64,000 nt of DNA from Ascidiimonas aurantiaca (GCF_037646345.1 NZ_JBBEWR010000004.1:1-64000), one strand, 5' to 3'; positions 27,466-36,679 are shown, numbered from the stretch's first letter. Notes: generated by a model from the letters alone, not told the origin. Numbers and translations: made by a program.

Positions 27466-27981
27466 ATGAGAAAAATAATTTTTGGAGTATTGGCAATGAG
27501 TTTACTGGTAGCCTGCCAACAGGATAAAATTGGTTTTATTGATAATTCCAAACTGGTAAATGAATATGAGGAAAAGAAAGTAATAGAAGAGAAATTTAAA
27601 AGTAAAGCGCAACGCTTTGACAAAAAAATGGATAGTATCTCGAAGATGCTCCAGATGGAAGCGCAGGCCTTTGATGCATCTGCTTCAAAATTGAGCCAGA
27701 AGGCCATGCAGGAAAAATATAATGAGATCATGCAGAAGAGGCAGTTTTATCAGCAACAACTGCAAATGGAGGAACAGCAAATTCAACAAGAAGGCCAGAA
27801 AGAAATGGATTCGTTGGTGAATAAAGTCAAAAAGTTCGTAAAGGATTATGGCAAAACGAATGGCTATACCTATATTCTTGGCGCAAATGAAGCGGGTAGT
27901 GTACTCTATGGTAAAGATGAAAAAGATATTACCGATGCGGTTCTTAAGGCATTGAACGATGAATACGGTAACAATAAATAG
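27466..27981 (+). CDS. OmpH/Skp-family lipoprotein
   Basis: 171 aa from the ATG at 27466. The N-terminus is a lipoprotein signal with lipobox LVAC (Cys17). The mature part begins with IGFIDNSKLVNEYEEKK, typical of OmpH/Skp proteins, followed by a long amphipathic helical region rich in Lys, Gln and Met (about 40-130) and a C-terminal strand segment (YTYILGANEAGSVLYGKDEKDITDAVLKAL in two blocks). Skp-like proteins are periplasmic trimeric chaperones for outer-membrane proteins; the lipid anchor implies membrane attachment here. Monocistronic with its own promoter box and a shared terminator with the convergent DoxX-like gene. Confidence 0.87.
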   Translation: MRKIIFGVLAMSLLVACQQDKIGFIDNSKLVNEYEEKKVIEEKFKSKAQRFDKKMDSISKMLQMEAQAFDASASKLSQKAMQEKYNEIMQKRQFYQQQLQMEEQQIQQEGQKEMDSLVNKVKKFVKDYGKTNGYTYILGANEAGSVLYGKDEKDITDAVLKALNDEYGNNK

Positions 27982-28006
27982 AAAACGCTAAATAAATAAT
28001 TAATTA

Positions 28007-28033
28007 AAAAGCGCCTGTTTTACAGGCGCTTTT
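28007..28033. terminator. Bidirectional terminator between the OmpH-like and DoxX-like genes
   Basis: Perfect 12-bp stem AAAAGCGCCTGT / ACAGGCGCTTTT with a 3-nt loop, flanked by A-rich sequence on the left and T-rich on the right. It serves both converging genes. Confidence 0.88.
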
Positions 28034-28039
28034 ATTTTT

Positions 28040-28423
28040 TTAGCTGAGGAGGAAAACTGTAAAAATGGTAGGTATTAGATAAATGACGATGGTACGTGCA
28101 CCATCATAATCTTTGGCAACACGCTGCCCAAACAAAAGCATAAGAAGGACTACAGAGGAAAGGCAGGCCCCATACAGTGCCCATGTAGTACTTTGGTACC
28201 ACAATACTTCAACAATACCGGCTATGCTTAAAACACCCGCTGCTATTTCCAGAATAAGAATGACCGCCAGGAGCATAGGTACCATTCCTTTCATAAAAGT
28301 GGCAGAAAAATGCCCGGTAAGAAACGCAAGGTTTCCCTTCCAGTCTATTAGTTTATCCAAACCGCTTTGCAAAAAGGTAATTACTAAAAAGGCAAGTAAA
28401 ATTAATATCGTAATCTTTTCCAT
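28040..28423 (-). CDS. DoxX-like small membrane protein
   Basis: 127 aa with four hydrophobic segments at about 3-20, 43-68, 78-98 and 108-126. The pattern FLQSGLDKLIDWKGNLAFL near 17-35, with a charged loop after the first helix and a bundle of four helices, fits the DoxX/SURF4-like family. Function is unknown; some members act in quinone or sulfur redox chemistry, but nothing here identifies that. The start lies 5 bp after the holB stop, so it is probably translated from the holB transcript. Confidence 0.7.
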   Translation of the reverse strand: MEKITILILLAFLVITFLQSGLDKLIDWKGNLAFLTGHFSATFMKGMVPMLLAVILILEIAAGVLSIAGIVEVLWYQSTTWALYGACLSSVVLLMLLFGQRVAKDYDGARTIVIYLIPTIFTVFLLS

Positions 28424-28428
28424 AATGT

Positions 28429-29580
28429 TTAAACAGGTTTTTTGTGTAACAATCGAGTAAGTTTTATTGAGAGATCTGTAAAAATAATCTTTGCGTTGCC
28501 ATTTCGTTCTATATGGTACATCGCATTCTGAATATGATGGTTAATTTCCATAATATTGTTTCCATGAATAAAAGGAGAAAATTTCTCAAGTTTAAAACCA
28601 TCTGTCTTAAATTCAGTATATACCAGAGGTGACGCCTGGTAATTGTGTAACATGGCTTGTCTGAATATTTCAAGACAGTAATTCAAAAATTGCTTTTGGG
28701 TTTCACGGCCCGCTGCGGCCAGTTGTTCACTCCAGCTAACCAGGTCGTGAATAGCCGTTTTGTTCCCTTTCGCCTTAAAAGCACTTCGTACCCACAGAAC
28801 AAACCAGTTTTCAAAAGTAAGGTCTTCAGAATCCTTATAAAAAAGATCTATGGCCTTGTTGAAGTTGCCATTGGCCTGATGTGCAATTTTAGACGCTTCC
28901 TGCGCAGTGGCACCTTTGGTCATTAGCGCTTCCTGTATAGCTTTTTCGGCCAGAGGTGGAAAATGCAATACCTGGCAGCGGGAACGGATGGTTTGTATAA
29001 TTTGCTCCTCGCTTTCGGCAATGAGGATAAAAAGTGTTTGCTGCGGAGGTTCTTCAATAAGTTTTAAAAGCTTATTTGATGCAGCTGTGTTTAGTTTATC
29101 TGCCATCCATATGATCATGATCTTAAAACCACCTTCATACGATTTCAGAGAAAGTTTCTTTACAATATCATGTGCTTCATCAACCCCTATTTGGCCCTGT
29201 TTCTTTTCTATTCCAATAAGTTGGTACCAGTCGTACAGGTTTCCATAGGGTTGCTCTTTTACAAACTGTCTCCACTCTTCTAAAAAATGACTACTTACCG
29301 GGTGCGACTTAATACGTTCATTAGTAGCTACAGGAAATGCAAAATGAAGGTCGGGATGAGAGAGCTGTTCAACTTTCAAATTACAGGAAGGATCACCATT
29401 TTCATTTTCACTGCCTGTATTTTTGCAAAGAATATATCTTGCATAAGCCAGGGCCATAGCCAGTACTCCGCTTCCTTCGGGCCCTATGAACAATTGTGCA
29501 TGGGGTATTCTTCCCATAGATGCACTGCGCGTAAGGTGATTCTTAATATGTGGATGCCCGAGTACTTCTTTAAATAACAT
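28429..29580 (-). CDS. holB: DNA polymerase III subunit delta'
   Basis: 383 aa. AAA+-type clamp-loader subunit. The N-terminus (FKEVLGHPHIKNHL; RIPHAQLFIGPEGSG near 24-38) is the delta' type, with a P-loop-like GPEGSG lacking the canonical GKT/S, as is usual for the non-hydrolysing subunit. The DExx-like region is replaced by KIMIIWMADKLNTAASNKLLKLIEEPP (shown in parts; near 155-180), and the sensor 1 region LFILIAESEEQI with IRSRCQ follows near 183-202. The C-terminal domain is helical. It acts in loading the sliding clamp. Followed closely by the DoxX-like gene; upstream it is divergent from pgk. Confidence 0.9.
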   Translation of the reverse strand: MLFKEVLGHPHIKNHLTRSASMGRIPHAQLFIGPEGSGVLAMALAYARYILCKNTGSENENGDPSCNLKVEQLSHPDLHFAFPVATNERIKSHPVSSHFLEEWRQFVKEQPYGNLYDWYQLIGIEKKQGQIGVDEAHDIVKKLSLKSYEGGFKIMIIWMADKLNTAASNKLLKLIEEPPQQTLFILIAESEEQIIQTIRSRCQVLHFPPLAEKAIQEALMTKGATAQEASKIAHQANGNFNKAIDLFYKDSEDLTFENWFVLWVRSAFKAKGNKTAIHDLVSWSEQLAAAGRETQKQFLNYCLEIFRQAMLHNYQASPLVYTEFKTDGFKLEKFSPFIHGNNIMEINHHIQNAMYHIERNGNAKIIFTDLSIKLTRLLHKKPV

Positions 29581-29584
29581 AAAA

Positions 29585-29592
29585 ACAAAGAT
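29585..29592 (-). promoter_or_regulatory. Candidate -7 box TATCTTTG of holB
   Basis: The minus strand reads TATCTTTG only 4 bp upstream of the holB ATG, so transcription would be nearly leaderless. The alternative is a promoter not recognised here. Confidence 0.35.
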
Positions 29593-29657
29593 AGAACTTT
29601 TGGCCTCTGGTGAAAGATTTCTTTGTGGTACTTAACAGCTTGCATAACAGAAATAAT

Positions 29658-29665
29658 TACTTTTG
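29658..29665 (+). promoter_or_regulatory. -7 box TACTTTTG of pgk
   Basis: TACTTTTG fits TAnnTTTG, 22 bp upstream of the pgk ATG at 29688. It excludes the earlier in-frame ATG at 29610 as the natural start. Confidence 0.6.
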
Positions 29666-29687
29666 TGCATCTAATGCTATAAAGGGA

Positions 29688-30878
29688 ATGAAAACAATAG
29701 ACCATTTTAATTTTGAAAACAAAAAAGCACTAATTCGCGTAGATTTTAATGTACCGCTCTCAGAAGATTTCCAGGTAACTGATACTACCCGAATTGAAGC
29801 CGCCAAACCCACAATTATAAAAATACTGGAAGATGGCGGAAGTGCTGTACTCATGAGTCACCTGGGAAGACCCAAAGGGGCCGAAGAAAAGTTTTCACTA
29901 CAACATATTGCCGATAAAGTATCTGAAGAAATAGGAGTTTCAGTAAAGTTTGTAAGTGACTGTATTGGCAAAGAGGCCGAAAAAGCAGTTTCAGAATTAA
30001 AAAGTGGGGAAATATTACTTCTTGAAAACCTTAGATTTCACCCGGAAGAGCAGGAAGGCAATCGCGAATTCGCAGAAAAACTTTCCAAGCTGGGAGACAT
30101 TTATGTGAACGACGCTTTTGGAACGGCTCATCGCGCTCATGCTTCCACCACCGTAATAGCCGATTTTTTCCCTGAAAAAAAATGTTTTGGTTACCTGATG
30201 GCCCAAGAGATAGATTCTATTGAAAAAGTAATGTCTAAAGGAGAAAAACCGGTTACGGCCATTCTGGGTGGTGCCAAAGTTTCCTCCAAGATCACGATCA
30301 TAGAGAATATACTAGACAAAGTTGATCACCTGGTCATTGGTGGTGGTATGACCTATACTTTTATCAAAGCACGCGGCGGAAATATAGGAAACTCCATTTG
30401 TGAAGATGATAAATTATCACTGGCAATTTCCATACTTGATAAGGCCGCTGCTAAAGGAGTACAGATACATCTGCCGGTAGATGCCATAGCGGCTGAGAGC
30501 TTTTCAAATAATGTCCCTACCAAGGTAGTTCCGGTAAGCAATATTCCCGAAGGCTGGCTAGGCCTAGATATAGGCCCCCAAACACTGGAAGCCTTTAAAA
30601 ATGTGATTACAGGCTCCAAAACACTATTGTGGAACGGGCCCATGGGCGTTTTTGAAATGCCATCTTTTGCCAATGGCACCAAAACTATTGGAGATTATAT
30701 AGAAGAAGCTACCAAAAACGGAGCCTTTTCCTTAGTAGGGGGAGGTGACTCGGTGGCTGCCGTAAAGCAGTTTGGCTATGAAGATAAAGTGAGTTATGTT
30801 TCTACAGGGGGTGGTGCCATGCTGGAAAGCCTGGAAGGAAAAACACTGCCGGGCGTAGCTGCCATACTGAATACCTGA
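29688..30878 (+). CDS. pgk: Phosphoglycerate kinase
   Basis: 396 aa, normal for the family. Glycolytic enzyme transferring phosphate between 1,3-bisphosphoglycerate and ADP in the cytosol. Visible signatures are ALIRVDFNVPL (near 13-23), LMSHLGRPKG (near 55), LLENLRFHPEEQ (near 110), VNDAFGTAHRAHAS (near 142) and the C-terminal nucleotide loop VGGGDSVAAVKQFG (near 348) with STGGGAMLESLEG. The ATG at 29688 begins exactly where the family starts (MKTIDHFNFENK); the 26-codon upstream extension has no family counterpart. Divergent from holB. Confidence 0.97.
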   Translation: MKTIDHFNFENKKALIRVDFNVPLSEDFQVTDTTRIEAAKPTIIKILEDGGSAVLMSHLGRPKGAEEKFSLQHIADKVSEEIGVSVKFVSDCIGKEAEKAVSELKSGEILLLENLRFHPEEQEGNREFAEKLSKLGDIYVNDAFGTAHRAHASTTVIADFFPEKKCFGYLMAQEIDSIEKVMSKGEKPVTAILGGAKVSSKITIIENILDKVDHLVIGGGMTYTFIKARGGNIGNSICEDDKLSLAISILDKAAAKGVQIHLPVDAIAAESFSNNVPTKVVPVSNIPEGWLGLDIGPQTLEAFKNVITGSKTLLWNGPMGVFEMPSFANGTKTIGDYIEEATKNGAFSLVGGGDSVAAVKQFGYEDKVSYVSTGGGAMLESLEGKTLPGVAAILNT

Positions 30879-31083
30879 TATGCATACTCAAAAATAAACT
30901 CTTTAAAAAACAGTAAAACTACTTTAACGACTATTTCACAACAAGATCAAGGGCTTTTACAACAAAAGTTTTCCCGAAATATGGTTTAGCCGTATGTTTG
31001 AAGTGTTGAATAAGTAATCAAAATAATTTTGAACATATAGTAGAAGTCCCAAAACTTTAATTTACTATCGGTTTAACATAACG
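30879..31083. other. Non-coding stretch after pgk
   Basis: About 200 bp before a hairpin terminator; no credible gene, RNA or repeat is seen. The whole gap to mltD is 431 bp. Confidence 0.4.
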
Positions 31084-31117
31084 AAAGAGCCCCAGGTCCT
31101 ACTTACTGAGGCTCTTT
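31084..31117 (+). terminator. Hairpin terminator upstream of mltD
   Basis: AAAGAGCC at 31084-31091 pairs with GGCTCTTT at 31110-31117, followed by T-rich sequence. It lies about 205 bp past pgk, so either the pgk mRNA has a long 3' end or an unrecognised short transcript ends here. Confidence 0.65.
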
Positions 31118-31309
31118 TTTTGTGATAACTCCTATATTATGTTGATTGTTAAAGCATACCACCAATTACTTTCCCACCGCATAGAACCTGTTTTATAGGT
31201 TAAAGTCTATACTTTTCTATGATTTATTTGGTTTTTAAGATATATTTAGTTTTCATTTGTCCTAAAATGTACGATTTTAGCAGCACTTTGGTATAAACCC
31301 AGAAAGACT

Positions 31310-32881
31310 ATGAAGAAGGCAGCTTTTTTAATTTTATTTTCATTTTCCGTAATAACTTTTGCACAAAAACCGGTAAAAGATTCTATACCGGGAGATTCCC
31401 TGGTTATAGCCAATACATTTCTGGCCGATAAAACGGTGCCATACGATTCATTAAAGAATCTTTTTCAGGTTCATAAAGGAAAGCGACAATTATTAGATAA
31501 CCCCATGGCAGCCAGGATAGACAGCCTCTGGATGAAAGAGCTTTTGCAGTCTAATCTCTTCGATACCATTTATGGAGACGTAAGTACACTGGATGTTACG
31601 TATGATGTAACATTTGACGAACTCCCTACAGATACCCTTAAAGCGCGCCTGGAAAGAATTAATCAACGTACACCTTTCAATATTGCCTACAATCCTTCTC
31701 TTGAAAATGTGATCAAAAATTTCTTAAAACGAAGAAGGCAAACTTTGCAGAAACTTATGGATAAGAGTGATTTCTACTTTCCTATGTTTGAGAAAGAACT
31801 TGATAATCATGATATTCCGCTTGAGGTTAAATATTTATCCATTGTAGAATCGGCCCTGAACCCTAGAGCTAAATCAAGGGTAGGTGCTACCGGACTCTGG
31901 CAATTCATGTTCTCTACCGGAAGGCTCTATAACCTGGAAGTAAACAGTTATGTAGATGACCGTATGGATCCGGTTAAATCTACCATTGCAGCAGGGCGTT
32001 ATTTGGCAAAACTCTATGAAATATTTGGTGACTGGGACCTGGCTCTGGCCGCGTACAATTCAGGCCCGGGTAATGTAAGTAAAGCCATAAGAAGGTCAGG
32101 CGGATATAAGAACTACTGGAACCTGAGGCCCTACCTCCCCAGAGAAACGGCCGGCTATGTACCGGCATTTCTGGCTACCATGTATATTTTTGAGTATGCC
32201 GAAGAACATGGCTTTAAAAGGAACAAACAACCTGCGGCTTATTTTGAGACCGATACCATTAAAGTAAAAAAACTCATAACCTTTGATCATATATCTGAGC
32301 TTACCGGTGTACCCCGTGAAGAAGTAGAATTTTTTAACCCGGCCTATAAACTGGATATTATTCCTTATGTAGAGGGAAAAGACTATACCTTGCGCCTTTC
32401 AAAAGAAGCCATTGGAAAATTTGTGGCCAATGAAGACTCCATTTATGCCTATGTGCAGGCAGAACTGGCAAAAAAAGAAAAGCCTTTGCCACAACTCGTT
32501 AAAGTAAACTCAAGAATACGATATCGTGTAAAAAGCGGAGATTACCTGGGGAAGATTGCACAACGCTACGGTGTGCGTGTAAGCGATATTAAAAGGTGGA
32601 ACGGACTTAGAAATAACAATATACGCGTAGGAAGCCGGCTTACCATTTATCCTCGAAAACCCGGTTTCCAAAAACCAACCTCTACTACCATAAAATCTTC
32701 GGCAACCCCTATAACAGCGACGGCTGGCAAAGTATATACTGTTCGTTCCGGAGACTCACTTTGGACCATTGCCAATAAATTTCCCGGAATTTCTGTCAAA
32801 AATCTTCAAGATTGGAACAATATTCGCGGTAATGATTTAAAACCCGGTATGAAGCTTAAACTTTGTAACTGTGAGCCTTAA
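31310..32881 (+). CDS. mltD: Membrane-bound/periplasmic lytic transglycosylase D with two LysM domains
   Basis: 523 aa. Signal peptide 1-18 (ITFA-Q). A long N-terminal region precedes the SLT domain (about 150-300), with catalytic Glu180 in LSIVESALNP, then GLWQFM near 195 and AAYNSGPGNV near 247-256. Two LysM peptidoglycan-binding repeats follow at about 403-448 (YRVKSGDYLGKIAQRYGV) and 473-518 (YTVRSGDSLWTIANKFPGI). It cleaves the glycan strands of peptidoglycan to 1,6-anhydro products. The DUF4837 lipoprotein gene follows 11 bp later, a pair I recall from flavobacteria. Confidence 0.93.
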   Translation: MKKAAFLILFSFSVITFAQKPVKDSIPGDSLVIANTFLADKTVPYDSLKNLFQVHKGKRQLLDNPMAARIDSLWMKELLQSNLFDTIYGDVSTLDVTYDVTFDELPTDTLKARLERINQRTPFNIAYNPSLENVIKNFLKRRRQTLQKLMDKSDFYFPMFEKELDNHDIPLEVKYLSIVESALNPRAKSRVGATGLWQFMFSTGRLYNLEVNSYVDDRMDPVKSTIAAGRYLAKLYEIFGDWDLALAAYNSGPGNVSKAIRRSGGYKNYWNLRPYLPRETAGYVPAFLATMYIFEYAEEHGFKRNKQPAAYFETDTIKVKKLITFDHISELTGVPREEVEFFNPAYKLDIIPYVEGKDYTLRLSKEAIGKFVANEDSIYAYVQAELAKKEKPLPQLVKVNSRIRYRVKSGDYLGKIAQRYGVRVSDIKRWNGLRNNNIRVGSRLTIYPRKPGFQKPTSTTIKSSATPITATAGKVYTVRSGDSLWTIANKFPGISVKNLQDWNNIRGNDLKPGMKLKLCNCEP

Positions 32882-32892
32882 AAATTTTTAAA

Positions 32893-33873
32893 ATGAGATA
32901 TTCCTTTTTACTCCTGTTAATACTCACCTTTAGTCAGTATTCATGTAATAAAAGTAACGGCGAACGCTACCTTCCAAAATCAGTTGGAGGCATTAATTCA
33001 CTGTCCATTATTATCGAAAATGATCTGTGGAACGGAGAAATTGGTGATGAACTCCGAAAACATTTTGCCGCTCCCGTAGATGGTCTGCCGTGGGATGAGC
33101 CTCTTTTCTCCATAAATCAAATACCTCCCGTAGTTTTTACTGATTTTGTTAGGAACAGTCGTCATATTATAGTGGTCAATAAAGACATAACATCCTTTGG
33201 CGGTATTAAAAACGAAGTGTATGCAAGGCCCCAGAAAATCGCATATTTTACAGGAGAGAACGAAGAAGAAATTATTCAGTTAATACAAAAACACGCACCG
33301 GATATTATAAATGAGTTCAAAGATCATGAACTCAAAGAAAAGCAACAGCGTATTACCCGTTCCTTGAATAAAGAAACGGCCCTTAAAGAAAAATTAGGAA
33401 TTTCTCTTACCATGCCCTCGGTATATAAAATAGCAAAAGAAGAAAATAATTTCTTTTGGATAGATCGTGAGATCCCAAAAGGTTCTATGAACATTTTGGC
33501 ATACGAAATACCGTTGCACAGTATTCCCAGTGATTCTACTCAAATTGAACGCATTATAGCCATGAGAGACTCTATCGGAAAAAAATATGTGCCCGGGCCC
33601 GTAGAGGGTTCTTATATGGCAACCGAAAAGGCATATGCGCCGTATCTGTTTGAAACCGAAATAGCAGGAAGACCTTCTTTAGAAACCAAAGGCATGTGGG
33701 ATGTTAACGGCTATTTTATGGCCGGCCCTTTTATAAATTACATTGTTGAAGATATTCCTAACAACAGACTTTTGGTGATAGAAGGTTTTACTTTTGCACC
33801 ATCTACCAATAAAAGAGATTATATGTTTGAACTCGAAGCTATTTTAAGAAGCCTTAGGTTTGAAACAAAATAG
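32893..33873 (+). CDS. DUF4837 family lipoprotein
   Basis: 326 aa with a lipoprotein signal peptide (hydrophobic 3-15, Cys18 in SQYSC). The mature protein starts with a Ser/Gly-rich stretch and then SVGGINSLSIIIENDLWNGE, a pattern I associate with DUF4837. There are no recognisable catalytic motifs. It lies 11 bp after mltD and ends just before a terminator, so the two form a small operon; a supporting role in cell-wall turnover is possible but unproven. Confidence 0.72.
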   Translation: MRYSFLLLLILTFSQYSCNKSNGERYLPKSVGGINSLSIIIENDLWNGEIGDELRKHFAAPVDGLPWDEPLFSINQIPPVVFTDFVRNSRHIIVVNKDITSFGGIKNEVYARPQKIAYFTGENEEEIIQLIQKHAPDIINEFKDHELKEKQQRITRSLNKETALKEKLGISLTMPSVYKIAKEENNFFWIDREIPKGSMNILAYEIPLHSIPSDSTQIERIIAMRDSIGKKYVPGPVEGSYMATEKAYAPYLFETEIAGRPSLETKGMWDVNGYFMAGPFINYIVEDIPNNRLLVIEGFTFAPSTNKRDYMFELEAILRSLRFETK

Positions 33874-33899
33874 CCCGTTAAAAATTATAAAAATAAAAA

Positions 33900-33924
33900 A
33901 GGCGCTTTTTTAAAAAAAGCGCCT
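33900..33924. terminator. Terminator between DUF4837 and the 55-aa gene
   Basis: AGGCGC plus a T run pairs with an A run plus GCGCCT, giving a long stem that ends both the plus-strand mltD operon and the minus-strand small gene. Confidence 0.8.
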
Positions 33925-33957
33925 CTTAGTTAAATAAGGGTAAAATTCAAATAATTC

Positions 33958-34125
33958 TTAAAAATAAAACCCTGTTGCCCATCTGTATATAAAAGCATAG
34001 CTTACAATAGCCAGGCAGGCAATACATAACCAGGTAAGAACTTTAAGGTAAGAAGTGATCAGGTAATGACCAAGATTCCTGAAAGCTTCTATGTAAAGTT
34101 CTTTAAAAAGTAGAAGTTTACTCAT
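33958..34125 (-). CDS. Small single-pass membrane protein, DUF6747-like
   Basis: 55 codons from ATG 34125 to TAA 33958. The protein begins MSKLLLFKELYIEAFRNLGH, has one strong hydrophobic helix (about 31-46, with two Cys) and ends RWATGFYF. This matches my recollection of the short DUF6747 family of flavobacteria, with its conserved KEIYxEAFRN N-terminus and aromatic ATGFxF C-terminus. It sits in an otherwise empty 420-bp gap, with the shared terminator just downstream. Function unknown. The conserved-looking ends, a full-length frame and its own terminator argue against chance. Confidence 0.72.
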   Translation of the reverse strand: MSKLLLFKELYIEAFRNLGHYLITSYLKVLTWLCIACLAIVSYAFIYRWATGFYF

Positions 34126-34293
34126 AAGTTTAACTTTAATTGATTAATAGCTAGGCTAATATACTATTGAAACTTCTTGTGTATCAAAGAAAACAGATAG
34201 AAAGCAAAAAAAAGAGATAAAAGGTGCATTTTAGCTTGCTAAACCTCATTTTTTTTTAAATATAAATGCTTAAAAAACAAGTGAATACTATCT

Positions 34294-36432
34294 ATGTTAT
34301 TGAGTGAAATAGATTTTGTAAAAACAAAAACCGGGCTTTCCGAACGAAGCGTACGAGCCACTTTACAGTTGGCAGAGGAAGGCTGTACGCTGCCCTTTAT
34401 AGCACGTTACAGAAAGGAGCATACAGGAAACCTGGATGAACTGCAGATCAAAGAGATCCTTTCAAACAGAAAGAAATTCAATGAACTTATAAAGCGAAAA
34501 GAATACGTTCTAAAGTCTATTAAGGAACAGGGAGAGCTTAGTGATGTTTTAAGAGATAAAATAAATGCAGCAGATACTCTCACCGATGTAGAAGACCTTT
34601 ATTTACCTTTTCGCAAAAGCAGGAATACAAGAGCTGCTGCTGCTGTTAAAAAAGGCCTTATGCCACTGGCAAAACAAATTATGGCCGGTAAATTATCAGA
34701 CCCTTATGAAATAGCACACAAATATGTGAATAAAGAGGTTGTAAACCCCGATGAAGCCCTGCAGGGAGCCCGGGATATAATAGCACAATGGATAAGTGAG
34801 GATCAATTGGTGCGTAATACCCTTAGAAAGCTGTTGACTCGAAAAGCGCGTATAAAAAGTACACTCATTAAAGATGCAGATACCAGGGATAATGCTTCCA
34901 AGTATCAGCAGTACTTTGATTGGGATGAACTCTTGCATAAAATTCCTTCACACAGGCTTTTAGCCATATTGCGAGCCGAAAAAGAAGGTATCGTGAGAAC
35001 AAAACTGGTTATAGACAAAGAAGAGGCCCTCAAAACTATGAACAATATAGTTATTAAGACCAATATGCCTGCTATAATCAAAGAAATACGTATGGCCTTG
35101 GAAGACGCATATAAACGCCTGTTATACCCCAGCCTTACCCATGAAGTCCTGAAAAATGCAAAAGAACAGGCAGACGATCAGGCCATTCGTGTATTTTCAA
35201 AAAACCTCAGGCAGCTTTTGCTCGCACCCCCTCTTGGTGAAAAACGAATTCTTGCTATCGACCCGGGTTTTAAAAGCGGCTGTAAAATAGTTTGTCTGGA
35301 TCAAAAAGGCGATCTGAAACACAATGAAAACATTTATCCTCATGCACCTCAAAGAGAAACTGGCATTGCAGCAAAAAAAATAAGAAGCCTGGTAAACGCA
35401 TACAAAATTGAAGCGATAGCTATTGGCAACGGTACCGCATCTCGTGAAACCGAAGCGTTCATAAAAAAAATCCCTTTTGATCGTGCATTGCAGGTTTTTA
35501 TAGTAAATGAGAGTGGTGCCTCCGTTTACTCCGCCTCTTCAGTAGCCAGAAAAGAGTTCCCGCAATATGATGTTACTGTAAGAGGTGCCGTATCTATTGG
35601 GAGAAGACTGGCCGATCCTCTCGCCGAACTGGTAAAAATAGACCCAAAGGCTATTGGCGTAGGGCAATATCAACATGATGTTGATGCGGCAAAGCTTAAA
35701 AACGAGCTTGACACCGTAGTATCCAGTTGCGTAAACCATGTAGGGGTAAATGTTAATACAGCCAGTGCCGCTTTATTGAGTTATGTTTCCGGTTTGGGGC
35801 CTGTTCTTGCTGATGCTGTTTTGCAGTACAGAAAAGAGAACGGAAGCTTTCAAAACAGAGAACAACTTTTACAGGTTCCCAGACTGGGTCCTAAAGCCTA
35901 TGAACAGTGTGCAGCCTTTTTGAGAGTAAAACAGGGAACCAACGCGCTCGATAACTCTGCGGTACACCCCGAAAGTTACCCTGTAGTGAACCAAATGGCA
36001 GATGATCTCAATGTAAGTGTTGATGAACTTATTGGAAACAAAGAATTGCTGTGCAAAATAACCCCTGAAAACTATTGTACCCAAAATATAGGATTACCTA
36101 CCATAGCAGATATTCTTGTTGAATTGGAAAAGCCGGGCCTTGACCCTCGTCAAAAAGCAAAAGTTTTTGAATTTTCCAAAGAGCTTAAGAGACTGGAAGA
36201 TGTAAAGGTAGGAAGCATAGTGCCGGGAATCGTTAACAATATTACCAATTTTGGGTGTTTTGTTGATATAGGTATTAAAGAAAGCGGGTTGGTACATATT
36301 TCAAATATGAGTAAAAAATTTATAAGCAACCCCGGAGAAATAGTAAGCCTGCATGAGCACGTGATGGTAAAGGTACTAGAGCTAGACCCTGAGAGAAAGA
36401 GAATACAATTAGCCTTGTTAAGAGAAGAATAA
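34294..36432 (+). CDS. tex: Tex-family RNA-binding transcription accessory protein
   Basis: 712 aa, typical of the family (700-780). Helical N-terminal region with the Tex signature LPFIARYRKEHTGNLDE (near 32-48). Then a YqgF/RNase H-like domain (about 322-450, ILAIDPGFKSGCK), a helix-hairpin-helix region (about 480-560, VNTASAALLSYVSGLGP) and a C-terminal S1 RNA-binding domain (about 640-712, GSIVPGIVNNITNFGCFVDI). Tex binds nucleic acid and influences transcription; the biological role differs among species. Single gene, followed by a hairpin terminator shared with tatA. Confidence 0.95.
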   Translation: MLLSEIDFVKTKTGLSERSVRATLQLAEEGCTLPFIARYRKEHTGNLDELQIKEILSNRKKFNELIKRKEYVLKSIKEQGELSDVLRDKINAADTLTDVEDLYLPFRKSRNTRAAAAVKKGLMPLAKQIMAGKLSDPYEIAHKYVNKEVVNPDEALQGARDIIAQWISEDQLVRNTLRKLLTRKARIKSTLIKDADTRDNASKYQQYFDWDELLHKIPSHRLLAILRAEKEGIVRTKLVIDKEEALKTMNNIVIKTNMPAIIKEIRMALEDAYKRLLYPSLTHEVLKNAKEQADDQAIRVFSKNLRQLLLAPPLGEKRILAIDPGFKSGCKIVCLDQKGDLKHNENIYPHAPQRETGIAAKKIRSLVNAYKIEAIAIGNGTASRETEAFIKKIPFDRALQVFIVNESGASVYSASSVARKEFPQYDVTVRGAVSIGRRLADPLAELVKIDPKAIGVGQYQHDVDAAKLKNELDTVVSSCVNHVGVNVNTASAALLSYVSGLGPVLADAVLQYRKENGSFQNREQLLQVPRLGPKAYEQCAAFLRVKQGTNALDNSAVHPESYPVVNQMADDLNVSVDELIGNKELLCKITPENYCTQNIGLPTIADILVELEKPGLDPRQKAKVFEFSKELKRLEDVKVGSIVPGIVNNITNFGCFVDIGIKESGLVHISNMSKKFISNPGEIVSLHEHVMVKVLELDPERKRIQLALLREE

Positions 36433-36434
36433 AA

Positions 36435-36455
36435 AAGCCTGCGTTCAGCAGGCTT
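36435..36455. terminator. Bidirectional terminator between tex and tatA
   Basis: AAGCCTGC / GCAGGCTT with a 5-nt loop, immediately after the tex stop; A-rich on the left, T-rich on the right. Confidence 0.85.
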
Positions 36456-36475
36456 ACTATTTTTTATCAGGAAAT

Positions 36476-36658
36476 CTAACTTTTATTTTCTTCCTTGTTC
36501 TCATCTTTAGAAGCATCTTTAAACTCCTTAATGCCGCTTCCTAAACCTCTCATTAATTCAGGTATCTTTTTACCACCAAAAAGCAGCAAAGCTAAAACTA
36601 CTATCAGGACGATCTGCCAGGGGCCAATCATTCCTAAAAAAATACTTAGAAACATCAT
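36476..36658 (-). CDS. tatA: Sec-independent protein translocase TatA/E
   Basis: 60 aa. One membrane helix (about 10-27, GPWQIVLIVVLALLLFGG), the hinge GGKKIPELMRGLGSGIKEF, which is the TatA amphipathic-helix signature (FG hinge, KKIPEL, RxxGxxxxxFK), and a short charged tail. TatA forms the pore of the twin-arginine pathway for folded proteins. The start is either of two consecutive ATGs. No tatC is adjacent. A good -7 box lies 22 bp upstream. Confidence 0.93.
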   Translation of the reverse strand: MMFLSIFLGMIGPWQIVLIVVLALLLFGGKKIPELMRGLGSGIKEFKDASKDENKEENKS

Positions 36659-36679
36659 TATAAAATACTTTTATATACA

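Noticed and set aside
29610..29687. 26-codon extension of pgk
   Set aside because: A good -7 promoter box lies inside it and the PGK family begins at the later ATG.
30879..31083. Possible small RNA ending at the 31084 terminator
   Set aside because: No promoter box or conserved structure could be identified upstream of the hairpin.
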